Positions 34,914 through 42,420 of a stretch of DNA of 64,000 nt are shown here, piece after piece. The number at the start of each line of letters is the position of its first letter. Position 1 is the stretch's first letter. Under the pieces are notes generated by a model. The model was given only the letters and a program-made list of their open reading frames with translations. It ran no database searches and was not told the DNA's origin. The DNA is from Ammoniphilus sp. YIM 78166 (GTDB taxonomy: Bacteria > Bacillota > Bacilli > Aneurinibacillales > RAOX-1), in assembly GCF_004522215.1 (NCBI RefSeq), contig NZ_SDLR01000010.1:53075-117074 (forward strand). The letters run 5' to 3'. The position numbers and the translations under genes were made by a program.

Positions 34914-35079
34914 TTGGGCGATCCCAGCTACTTTTCGAGCGCTTCGCTCCTCGATTTGGACGTTACCCCGCCTGAATCGGGCGGGCCACTCACGTTCGGG
35001 CCATCCCAGCTGCTTTTTGGGCGTCTCGAACCTTGATTTGGGCACTTCACGATCCGAATCGGGCGGGCGCGCCCTCGCC
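34914..35079. repeat. GC-rich array of eight units, 21-nt period
   Basis: Units start at 34914, 34935, 34956, 34977, 34996, 35017, 35038 and 35059: steps of 21 nt except one of 19. Each begins T[T/C]GGGC, or TCGAGC/TTGGAC in two. Units 1-4 resemble units 5-8, so an 82-nt block was duplicated (CATCCCAGCTGCTTT versus GATCCCAGCTACTTT). It lies between the vanW stop and the Spo0E terminator; no RBS or coding signal. Confidence 0.85.
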
Positions 35080-35089
35080 AGCCCCCAAC

Positions 35090-35125
35090 GCAAAAAAAGG
35101 AGTTAACCCATCGGGTTAACTCCTT
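35090..35125 (-). terminator. Terminator of the Spo0E-like gene
   Basis: AAGGAGTTAACCC (35097-35109), loop ATC, GGGTTAACTCCTT (35113-35125): perfect 13-bp stem with a minus-strand T run (A 35092-35098). Confidence 0.92.
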
Positions 35126-35132
35126 CCATATT

Positions 35133-35339
35133 TTAAGAGCTTCTGCGAAGCCTTAACTGTTCGTAGTCATTGAGCTTCTTATCTAAGAGTTGACTCACCT
35201 CAACAAGTCTAGGATGAGAAAAACTTCCTACATCTCGGCTCATCTCGTTAAGATGACGACGTAGAAAATAGATTTCTTCTAACAAGGCATCCGTGCCTAG
35301 TGTCAAACTAGATGATGATGCCGACTCCACGTATACCAT
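35133..35339 (-). CDS. Spo0E-family aspartyl-phosphate phosphatase
   Basis: 68 aa helical protein with the Spo0E hallmark SQLLDKKLNDYEQL (SQxLD motif) and LLEEIYFLRRHLNEM before it. Spo0E family members dephosphorylate Spo0A-P and delay sporulation. The ATG at 35339 (MVYVESAS) has TAGGGGGG 7 nt upstream; earlier in-frame Met codons overlap the RBS. Monocistronic with an inverted repeat in the leader. Confidence 0.85.
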   Translation of the reverse strand: MVYVESASSSSLTLGTDALLEEIYFLRRHLNEMSRDVGSFSHPRLVEVSQLLDKKLNDYEQLRLRRSS

Positions 35340-35388
35340 GAACATCCCCCCTACCAGCATGATAAAAAGACCGCTGATTTCTCCCCAT

Positions 35389-35433
35389 ATTAAGAACAGG
35401 TATCCTCTTTATCCCCGTACCTAGGTTCTTAAT
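35389..35433. repeat. Long inverted repeat in the leader of the Spo0E-like gene
   Basis: ATTAAGAAC (35389-35397) and GTTCTTAAT (35425-35433) are perfect 9-nt arms with inner GGTA/TACC. No T run follows, so it may be an operator or leader hairpin rather than a terminator. Confidence 0.5.
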
Positions 35434-36083
35434 TCCTACTAAATATATTCTACGTGAACCCAATAATTCCTGCCAAAAAATTAAAAATATTGGGTTAAAT
35501 TTTTTTGCTTACAAACAACATTTGCAACAATTTCGTCACAACTACAGGCCCATACCACGCTCATTACACCCTAGTATTTTTAGTGGGTGCTACATATCTT
35601 ATTCAGTTGATGTCCATATATGAACTAGAAAATGAAGAAAAGATTTTTCGAAGAAAGTGCTCAGCTACTTGGAATCATTATCGATTTGGGATCAAATGGA
35701 GTAAATTATTTGGAATTGTACCATGTACGGGAGCAAACGGCATCTCATCGTAAGCATATCAGAAATTTCGTGAGCATCCGGACCCAAAAGGGGAACATGC
35801 CTTCCCTGCCCCTGCGAGGATGAGAAATAAAAGCCTAATTACCTAAAAAATCAGCTTGAAATGGCTGCCCTAAACTAAAGTTTGGATTCCGCATATAAAA
35901 AAACGAGTGTCAAACCACACCAAACCTCGAAAAAACTTGGCGAGTCGTTCCACCTACTTGGAATCATTACCCTTTTGGAAGCAAATGGCTTGATTCCCTG
36001 AGCATCCGCCCCCCTGCCTAAGACTGAGCTGCAAGTGCGGTGCCCTGGCTCCATTTGGTGTTCCTTCATTCTTACTATACATT
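35434..36083. other. Gene-free stretch with degenerate direct repeats
   Basis: About 650 nt with no convincing gene. Two copies of CTACTTGGAATCATTA (35665-35680 and 35954-35969) are each followed by a related tail with CAAATGG and later GAGCATCCG. Copy 1 continues into GGAATTGTACC and GGGAGCAAACGG, giving an approximate 41-nt period. Short open frames here have no RBS. Confidence 0.5.
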
Positions 36084-36128
36084 AAAAAAGCCTCTACCCA
36101 GAGTTGTGACACACTCCAGGCAAAGGCT
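36084..36128 (-). terminator. Terminator of argGH
   Basis: AGCCTCTACCCAGAGT (36089-36104) pairs with the segment ending at 36128 over 16 positions, using G-U pairs in the RNA, with six T after it on the minus strand. Confidence 0.85.
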
Positions 36129-36141
36129 CTTAGCTAATATT

Positions 36142-37563
36142 CTACAGATCAATCTCGATCTTCTGTTTATGCTGTTCAATCCATTGCTCCGTTGGAAGCT
36201 TCCCTTGCTCCATGTAAGCAATTTGCTTTTCTACTTGATTCTTCGCCGTTCCACCTAATACATTACGGGCGTTCACAACTTGAACCACATCGATGGCTTG
36301 ATAGATGTCGTCTTCGAACAGCTCGGAGAACTGCTTATACTCTTCCATCTTCAAGTCAAGCAGATACTTGTTTTCTTGAATGCAATACAATACGGCTTTT
36401 CCTACCACTTCATGCGCTTGGCGGAAAGGTAGCCCCTTATTCACCAAATAGTCAGCTAAGTCTGTAGCGTTAGAGAAGTCCTGCGTTACTGCCTTACGCA
36501 TATTTTCCTTGCGAACTTTCATGGTTGCAATCATCGGGATGAACAAAGATAGGGCGCCGTGAAGGGTTTTGACCGTGTCAAACATGCCTTCTTTGTCTTC
36601 CTGCATATCCTTGTTGTACGCTAAAGGCAAGGCCTTCAAAACCGTAAGCATGCCCACGAGGTTTCCATACACACGTCCGGTTTTTCCGCGCACTAACTCC
36701 GCTACGTCTGGGTTTTTCTTTTGCGGCATGATGCTGCTTCCCGTACAGAACGCATCATCGAGCTCGACGAAAGCAAACTCGTTGCTGGACCAAAGCACTA
36801 GCTCTTCACATAGACGGGACAAATGCGCCATCAAAAGAGAAGCATGTCCTAAGAACTCGATAATAAAATCACGATCGCTCACCGCATCCAAGCTGTTCAT
36901 GTAGATGGAATCAAACTTCAACAGCTCGGCCGTGTATTCACGGTCAATCGCAAATGTCGTACCGGCTAGCGCACCTGCTCCAAGCGGAAGCATGTTGATT
37001 CGCTTCCAGCTATCCATCAAGCGCTCAGCATCACGTTGCAGCATGGCCACATAAGCCATCAAATGATGAGCAAACAAAATCGGCTGCGCCCGTTGCAAAT
37101 GCGTATATCCTGGCAGAATGGTATCGAGATTTTCCTTGGCTTGTCCAATCAAAGAATCCTGGAGCTTGGAAACCAACTCCACCAAATCAATCACTTGCTC
37201 ACGAAGGTACAGGTGCATATCGGTTGCGACCTGATCATTTCGACTGCGACCGGTATGCAGCTTCCCGCCTACCGGACCAACTTCGTCGATGAGCATCTTT
37301 TCGATGTTCATATGAATATCTTCGTTTTCGATCGTGAATTCAACCTCACCGTTGGCCACTTTCGCAGCAACCTTTTTCAGGCCGGCCTTGATCGTTTCCA
37401 CATCTTCCAAAGGAAGAATCCCGCACTTGCCCAGCATCGTGACGTGAGCCAAGCTGCCTGCGATATCTTCCTTCCAAAGCTGCTGATCGAAGGAAATCGA
37501 AGCTGTATATTCTTCTACTAATTTATCTGTTGCTTTTGTAAATCTTCCGCCCCAAAGCTTCAT
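36142..37563 (-). CDS. argH: Argininosuccinate lyase
   Basis: 473 aa. The fumarase/aspartase superfamily signature GSSIMPQKKNPD is present, as is the histidine region TGRSRNDQVATD. It splits argininosuccinate into arginine and fumarate. Coupled to argG by a 4-nt ATGA overlap. Confidence 0.97.
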   Translation of the reverse strand: MKLWGGRFTKATDKLVEEYTASISFDQQLWKEDIAGSLAHVTMLGKCGILPLEDVETIKAGLKKVAAKVANGEVEFTIENEDIHMNIEKMLIDEVGPVGGKLHTGRSRNDQVATDMHLYLREQVIDLVELVSKLQDSLIGQAKENLDTILPGYTHLQRAQPILFAHHLMAYVAMLQRDAERLMDSWKRINMLPLGAGALAGTTFAIDREYTAELLKFDSIYMNSLDAVSDRDFIIEFLGHASLLMAHLSRLCEELVLWSSNEFAFVELDDAFCTGSSIMPQKKNPDVAELVRGKTGRVYGNLVGMLTVLKALPLAYNKDMQEDKEGMFDTVKTLHGALSLFIPMIATMKVRKENMRKAVTQDFSNATDLADYLVNKGLPFRQAHEVVGKAVLYCIQENKYLLDLKMEEYKQFSELFEDDIYQAIDVVQVVNARNVLGGTAKNQVEKQIAYMEQGKLPTEQWIEQHKQKIEIDL

Positions 37564-38816
37564 TGCTTGACCGCTTCCTTTTTATCAATGATGACTGCCT
37601 TTGGCTGGTTGCTGTTTAGGTGTTCACGGTTTACTTGGGAGTAAACTTTTGTAGGCATACCATACAGCTGGATAAAGCCAAGAGCTGCCTTGTGATCGAA
37701 TGTATCTTCTTCGCCATAAGTGGCCAATTCCATGTCGTATAGAGAATGTGCAGACTTACGTCCAACCACGGTTGCATGTCCTTTGAACAGCTTCACGCGG
37801 ATCGTTCCTGTAACGAACTTTTGCGTTTCTTCAACGAAAGCTTGCAAAGCATCCATGATCGGAGAGAACCAAAGTCCTTCATAGATCACTTGAGAAATCT
37901 TGTGTTCCACGATAGGCTTGAACTGAGCAACTTCACGAGGCTGTGTCAAGAATTCCAATTCACGGTGAGCCAAGATCAACGTCATTGCACCCGGAGCTTC
38001 ATAAACTTCACGAGACTTAATACCAACCAAACGGTTTTCTACGTGGTCGATACGTCCAACGCCATGCTTACCCGCGATATCATTCAACTTAAGAATTAAT
38101 TCGCTTAACAGCATTTTTTCACCGTTCAAGGCAACCGGCTTTCCTTGTACGAATTCAATTTCAATTTCTTCCGGTGTGTTTGGCGTGTCTTCAAGAGCTG
38201 TTGTGAGATCATAAGCACCAGCTGGCGGCTCTGCCCAAGGATCTTCCAATACGCCGCACTCGCAAGCACGTCCCCATAGGTTTTGATCGATGCTATAAGG
38301 GTTGTCTAGGTTGATTGGAATCGGAATCCCGTTCTTTTCGGCATAGGCGATCTCTTCGTCACGTGTCATTCCCCACTCACGAACAGGAGCCACGATCTTC
38401 AAGTTTGGATCCAAAGCTGTAAAGGTTACGTCAAAACGAACTTGGTCGTTTCCTTTTCCTGTGCAACCGTGGGCTACCGCTACGGCTCCCTCTTCCTTTG
38501 CGATGTCTACTAATACTTTCGCGATTAACGGACGGGACAAAGCGGAAACCACAGGATACTTGCCTTCGTACATAGCATTGGCTTTAAGTGCAGGAAGTAC
38601 AAACTCTTCCGCAAAAAGTTCTTTTGCATCAACTACATAAGACTTAATCGCGCCTACTTGGATCGCCTTATCACGTACGAATTCCAAGTCTTTTCCTTCC
38701 CCTACATCCAGACCAACCGCAATAACATCATAGTTGTACGTATCTTGAAGCCACTTGATTGCTACTGAAGTATCTAATCCACCAGAATAAGCAAGAACAA
38801 TTTTCTCTTTACTCAT
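37560..38816 (-). CDS. argG: Argininosuccinate synthase
   Basis: 418 aa. N-terminal PP-loop AYSGGLDTSVAIKWL, then AHGCTGKGNDQVRF. Joins citrulline and aspartate with ATP. Start ATG with AAAGGGGAT. Its leader has a sigmaA promoter flanked by two ARG-box-like sites, so arginine repression by ArgR/AhrC is likely. Confidence 0.97.
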   Translation of the reverse strand: MSKEKIVLAYSGGLDTSVAIKWLQDTYNYDVIAVGLDVGEGKDLEFVRDKAIQVGAIKSYVVDAKELFAEEFVLPALKANAMYEGKYPVVSALSRPLIAKVLVDIAKEEGAVAVAHGCTGKGNDQVRFDVTFTALDPNLKIVAPVREWGMTRDEEIAYAEKNGIPIPINLDNPYSIDQNLWGRACECGVLEDPWAEPPAGAYDLTTALEDTPNTPEEIEIEFVQGKPVALNGEKMLLSELILKLNDIAGKHGVGRIDHVENRLVGIKSREVYEAPGAMTLILAHRELEFLTQPREVAQFKPIVEHKISQVIYEGLWFSPIMDALQAFVEETQKFVTGTIRVKLFKGHATVVGRKSAHSLYDMELATYGEEDTFDHKAALGFIQLYGMPTKVYSQVNREHLNSNQPKAVIIDKKEAVKQ

Positions 38817-38870
38817 CGTTTTCTATCCCCTTTTGCCATATATATAAAATGTATTAATATGCGTATTGAT

Positions 38871-38884
38871 AAATAAAAATTCGT
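38871..38884. promoter_or_regulatory. ARG box candidate 1 (argG leader)
   Basis: AAATAAAAATTCGT resembles the ArgR/AhrC box TGAATAAAAATTCA. It lies just downstream of the predicted transcription start. Confidence 0.55.
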
Positions 38885-38903
38885 ATTTGCATCTCTGTGT
38901 AAC

Positions 38904-38932
38904 ATTATGCATCATGTGTAATAAAAATTCAA
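38904..38932 (-). promoter_or_regulatory. SigmaA promoter of argGH
   Basis: Minus-strand -35 TTGAAT (38927-38932), 17-nt spacer, -10 CATAAT (38904-38909). Confidence 0.65.
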
Positions 38933-38933
38933 T
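38918..38933. promoter_or_regulatory. ARG box candidate 2, overlapping the argG -35
   Basis: GTAATAAAAATTCAAT matches the ArgR/AhrC core AATAAAAATTCA and covers the -35, a suitable position for repression. Confidence 0.6.
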
Positions 38934-38956
38934 AGTTTTTTTCACTAAAAATCAAA

Positions 38957-38980
38957 AGAAGAGCCTATGTTTCTAGGCTC
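38957..38980 (-). terminator. Terminator of darA
   Basis: GAGCCTA (38961-38967) and TAGGCTC (38974-38980), 6-nt loop, followed on the minus strand by TTCTTTTG. Confidence 0.75.
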
Positions 38981-38990
38981 CCCTAAGTCA

Positions 38991-39326
38991 CTATTCCAAA
39001 TGTTCAAAACGCTCTACATTCATCACGAATACAGTCGCTCCGCCAACGGTCACATTCACAGGAGGCGAGGTCATGTTCAGCCCCGTAATGCTTGGCGGGT
39101 ATAGCGTCATGGGGATTTCTCGCTTTTTGCACTGGCGCTTGATAATCCCAAGCACGGACTCTACGTATCCTTCCTCTACCCCAATCATCACGGTCGTGTT
39201 CCCTTGGCGAAGAAATCCTCCCGTACTGGAGAGCTTCGTTACACCATACCCGTGTTTGGTCAGCTCTTTGGATAGATTCACCCAATCTCGATCCTGGATG
39301 ACGGCCATGATCATTTTCATCCGCAT
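38991..39326 (-). CDS. darA: Cyclic-di-AMP receptor DarA (PII-like)
   Basis: 111 aa PII-like protein. It matches the DarA/PstA family: KMIMAVIQD at the N-terminus and VTKLSSTGGFLRQGNTTVMIG, the c-di-AMP-binding loop. Binds c-di-AMP as a trimer; downstream targets are poorly defined. The RBS AAGGAGG serves ATG 39326 (4 nt) or ATG 39320 (10 nt); homologues favour the second. Monocistronic here, away from its usual tmk/holB place. Confidence 0.88.
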   Translation of the reverse strand: MRMKMIMAVIQDRDWVNLSKELTKHGYGVTKLSSTGGFLRQGNTTVMIGVEEGYVESVLGIIKRQCKKREIPMTLYPPSITGLNMTSPPVNVTVGGATVFVMNVERFEHLE

Positions 39327-39436
39327 CCCACCTCCTTTTTCAGACTTTTTTCCATTATACTACTCTTAACAGAATTATTAAATTATTATATGTACAATCG
39401 TCTAAATTTGTTTGTATAAAATTCTAACATTGTTCA

Positions 39437-39442
39437 TATAAT
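39437..39442 (+). promoter_or_regulatory. -10 element before the 58-residue membrane protein
   Basis: TATAAT about 38 nt before the ATG; the best -35 (TTGTAT, 39412-39417) has a 19-nt spacer and is weak. Confidence 0.35.
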
Positions 39443-39479
39443 GGATAGAAATTTTTTCTGAAAGGGAGGCCAAACCCGC

Positions 39480-39656
39480 ATGCTGACTAAATGGGCTCGC
39501 ATAGGATGGATCGTAATAGTTCTACCCATCTTTTGGGCGTTCTACCGGCTTGAAGAAGTCACACCTTGGTTTAGTACGGTCGGGTATTTTTTGTTCGGAC
39601 TAGCCGTGTTGATCTGGTTTCGTTTGATGGAAGAAGAGAAAGAAGAAAAAAAATGA
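39480..39656 (+). CDS. 58-residue membrane protein, unknown
   Basis: MLTKWARIGWIVIVLP at the start, two hydrophobic segments (about 7-21 and 32-48) and a highly charged tail RLMEEEKEEKK. AAAGGGAGG at 39461-39469 lies 10 nt before the ATG. It is closed by TGA, convergent with the DUF3231 gene, whose stop is only about 20 nt away. I do not recognise a family. Hydrophobic segments ending in a charged tail plus the strong RBS make it a likely real gene. Confidence 0.6.
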   Translation: MLTKWARIGWIVIVLPIFWAFYRLEEVTPWFSTVGYFLFGLAVLIWFRLMEEEKEEKK

Positions 39657-39676
39657 CCCCGATTCGCCGAGAAGCA

Positions 39677-40210
39677 TTAGCCCTGATAATATGGAGGGAC
39701 CCTTATCCAATCGCGTTCCTGCATCAGTTGTTTTAAGGTCAAGGCATAAGTAACCTTAAGCATCAAAAACTTCCCGAACATCGCTCCAACATCTGAACGG
39801 ACCGCCTCCGAAAGCCCGCGAGCTGCATTGGTGATCCCCAAGACCACTTTATACGCTATGAAATTAGCGATCTCCTCATCCGTCATCCTTGCCCATTCTG
39901 GAACCTGGAACTGCATATTTTCAACAATAGGCTTTTCTGGAGTAACAGGAGGCAAAGGAACCCTTTCATTTCGTAGGAATTCCTGAATTTCTTGAATGAC
40001 AGGCTTGTGGACATTTTCAATGAGATCTCGCAGTTTCTCCTTCAAGTCTTGATCCTGTACGGTATTGTAGGCTATTTGCTCTATTCGCACCACTTGTTCC
40101 GCTGATGCGAGATAAGCCCATAGATTCATGACTTCCCCTGTATGCAAGGGCTTTTTTTCACCATCCATAAAAGGGGCAAATGCATCCTTTACTACCTCAA
40201 AGATATTCAT
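39677..40210 (-). CDS. DUF3231-family protein
   Basis: 177 aa, mostly helical. Features of DUF3231 are LHTGEVMNLWAYL near residue 22 and DQDLKEKLRDLIENVHKPVIQEI. The C-terminal half has IANFIAYKVVLGI and GAMFGKFLM. These proteins are common in spore-formers, often in several copies and sometimes ferritin-like in fold; function unknown. Monocistronic. Confidence 0.75.
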   Translation of the reverse strand: MNIFEVVKDAFAPFMDGEKKPLHTGEVMNLWAYLASAEQVVRIEQIAYNTVQDQDLKEKLRDLIENVHKPVIQEIQEFLRNERVPLPPVTPEKPIVENMQFQVPEWARMTDEEIANFIAYKVVLGITNAARGLSEAVRSDVGAMFGKFLMLKVTYALTLKQLMQERDWIRVPPYYQG

Positions 40211-40296
40211 ATGGATGCCTCCTTAAATACTGTATTTAAAACTATTATATCCAAATATAAGATAACCCTATAAGCGGTCAGCCCCCTCAATACGGC

Positions 40297-40332
40297 GAAA
40301 ACCACTATTCCTTCTAGGAAATAGCGGTTTTC
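40297..40332 (-). terminator. Terminator of tkt
   Basis: GAAAACCACTATT (40297-40309) pairs with AATAGCGGTTTTC (40320-40332), one mismatch. It ends 8 nt after the tkt stop. Confidence 0.75.
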
Positions 40333-40339
40333 ATCGTCT

Positions 40340-42349
40340 TTATCGTAATTGCTTTTTCACCACTTCCACCACATTCTCAACCGTAAATCCAAACTCCTTC
40401 ATGATGCGGTCTCCAGGAGCCGATTGGCCGAAAGTTGGCACGCCGATCATGGCCCCTGCCTCCCCTACATATCGCTCCCACCCCATCGGATAAGCCATTT
40501 CAATGCCTACGCGGACTTTGATGTTTGGCAGGAGAACTTCCTCCTGATAGGCTTTCGGTTGCTGTTCAAATAGCTCCCAGCTGGGCATGCTGACGATTCT
40601 CACCGGAATATCATCGGCTTCTAATTGATTCTTGGCCTCGTACGCGAGGCTCACTTCGGAACCCGTGGCCAATAGGATGACCTGCGGCTTCCGGCCTTGT
40701 GCGGGCTCCGCAAGGATATAAGCTCCTCTCCGAACCCCTTCTCGCGCTTTCTGCGCTGTTCCTTCCAATACCGGCAGCTTTTGGCGGGAGAGAACCATGG
40801 CTACGGGCGCTTCGTTTTGCTCCATCGCATAGCGATAAGCTTCAATCGTTTCATTGGCATCCGCTGGTCGAATCACGGTTAATCCCGGAATCGCCCGCAG
40901 AGACGGAAGCTGTTCGACCGGCTCATGGGTCGGTCCATCCTCTCCTACCGCGATGCTGTCATGCGTAAGCACATAAATCACAGGCTGTTTCATTATAGCC
41001 GCTAGGCGAATCGCAGGGCGCAAATAATCGGAGAACACGAAGAAGGTACCTCCATAAGGCTGAACGCCTCCATGCAAGGACAAGCCATTCATAGCCGCAC
41101 CCATCGCAAATTCACGAACACCGAACCAGACATTTCTTCCCGCATAGTTTTCTCGGGAAAAAGGTTCGAAGCCCTTTAGCGCTGTATTATTGGAAGAAGC
41201 TAAGTCTGCTGAACCGCCAAATAAGGTCGGCACGGTTTTAGCAATCGCATTCAGGGCCGCACCCGAGGATTCGCGTGTCGCCATTTTCGGGGCGTCGGGC
41301 GTGTATAATGGAAGATCTGCATCCCAACCTTCCGGAAGGTGGCGTTGGATCGCACGTTCCAATTGTTCAGCGAGCTCTGGATAAGCGGCTTTATATTGGG
41401 CAAATAAGGCCGTCCATTCCTGCTCAAGCTGCTGTCCTTTTTCCTGAGCACGCTTGAAATGATTTTGGATATCCGCCGGGATATGAAACGGCTCATGCGT
41501 CCAGCCGTAGGCTTCTTTCGTTAACTGCACTTCTTCTTTTCCTAATGGGGAACCATGGGAAGCGGATTTTCCGCTTTTATTGGGACTTCCGTATCCAATG
41601 GTCGTACGCACCTCAATTAAAGCTGGTCGCTTACGATCCCCCTTCGCTTCCTGAATGGCTTGGCCAATCTTTTCGATATCATTTCCGTCTTCTACTCGCA
41701 AATACTGCCAGCCATAAGATTCGAAGCGTTGTGCGATGTTTTCGCTGAAAGCCATATTCAGCTTTCCATCTAAGGAAATGTCGTTGGAATCATAGAGAAC
41801 AATCAGCTTTCCTAAGCCCAAATGACCCGCGAGGGAGGCGGCTTCCGCTGCTACTCCTTCCATTAAATCTCCGTCACCACAGATTGCATATGTAAAATGA
41901 TCGATCATGTCATAGCCGTCTTGATTGTAGACAGACGAAAGATGCGCTTCTGCCATAGCAGAACCTACCGCCATCCCGATTCCTTGGCCTAGAGGCCCTG
42001 TCGTGGCATCTACTCCTGGCGTGTGGCCCCATTCTGGATGACCGGGTGTTTTGCTCCCCCATTGGCGGAAGTTTTTCAGCTCCTCCAACGGCAAGTCGTA
42101 ACCCGTTAAATGAAGCAAGCTATATAAGAGGGCAGAACCATGTCCTGCGGATAGGATAAAGCGGTCGCGGTCAAACCACTCCGGATTTGAAGGGTTGTGC
42201 TTCATATGATTCATCCACAGCTCATAAGCCATCGGGGCTGCCCCCATCGGCATGCCGGGATGTCCGGAATTCGCTTGCTCCACCATATCAATCGATAGCG
42301 TTCGAATCGCTTGAATGGCGGTTTGTTCGATCGAATGTAGTGTTTTCAT
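40340..42349 (-). CDS. tkt: Transketolase
   Basis: 669 aa, full length. The ThDP-binding motif is CGDGDLMEGVAAEAASLAGHLGLGKLIVLYDSN; the pyrimidine-domain segment is ASSNNTALKG and THDSIAVGEDGPTHEP. It handles xylulose-5-P in the pentose phosphate pathway. It lies 71 nt after xylB on the same strand, so it may serve xylose use, although a terminator-like hairpin stands between them. Confidence 0.97.
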   Translation of the reverse strand: MKTLHSIEQTAIQAIRTLSIDMVEQANSGHPGMPMGAAPMAYELWMNHMKHNPSNPEWFDRDRFILSAGHGSALLYSLLHLTGYDLPLEELKNFRQWGSKTPGHPEWGHTPGVDATTGPLGQGIGMAVGSAMAEAHLSSVYNQDGYDMIDHFTYAICGDGDLMEGVAAEAASLAGHLGLGKLIVLYDSNDISLDGKLNMAFSENIAQRFESYGWQYLRVEDGNDIEKIGQAIQEAKGDRKRPALIEVRTTIGYGSPNKSGKSASHGSPLGKEEVQLTKEAYGWTHEPFHIPADIQNHFKRAQEKGQQLEQEWTALFAQYKAAYPELAEQLERAIQRHLPEGWDADLPLYTPDAPKMATRESSGAALNAIAKTVPTLFGGSADLASSNNTALKGFEPFSRENYAGRNVWFGVREFAMGAAMNGLSLHGGVQPYGGTFFVFSDYLRPAIRLAAIMKQPVIYVLTHDSIAVGEDGPTHEPVEQLPSLRAIPGLTVIRPADANETIEAYRYAMEQNEAPVAMVLSRQKLPVLEGTAQKAREGVRRGAYILAEPAQGRKPQVILLATGSEVSLAYEAKNQLEADDIPVRIVSMPSWELFEQQPKAYQEEVLLPNIKVRVGIEMAYPMGWERYVGEAGAMIGVPTFGQSAPGDRIMKEFGFTVENVVEVVKKQLR

Positions 42350-42375
42350 ATAGGAAAAGTCTCCTTTATCTCGTT

Positions 42376-42413
42376 AAAAAGGAATGGAAGTCCATCTTAG
42401 CCCTCCATCCCTT
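42376..42413 (-). terminator. Terminator or attenuator between xylB and tkt
   Basis: AAGGAATGGA (42379-42388) and TCCATCCCTT (42404-42413) form a 10-pair stem with one G-U; T run on the minus strand. It may limit read-through from xylAB into tkt. Confidence 0.65.
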
Positions 42414-42420
42414 CTGGTTG

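Noticed and set aside
35505..35823. Short plus-strand ORFs of 63-82 codons
   Set aside because: No ribosome binding site, unusual composition, and they lie in a region of degenerate repeats.
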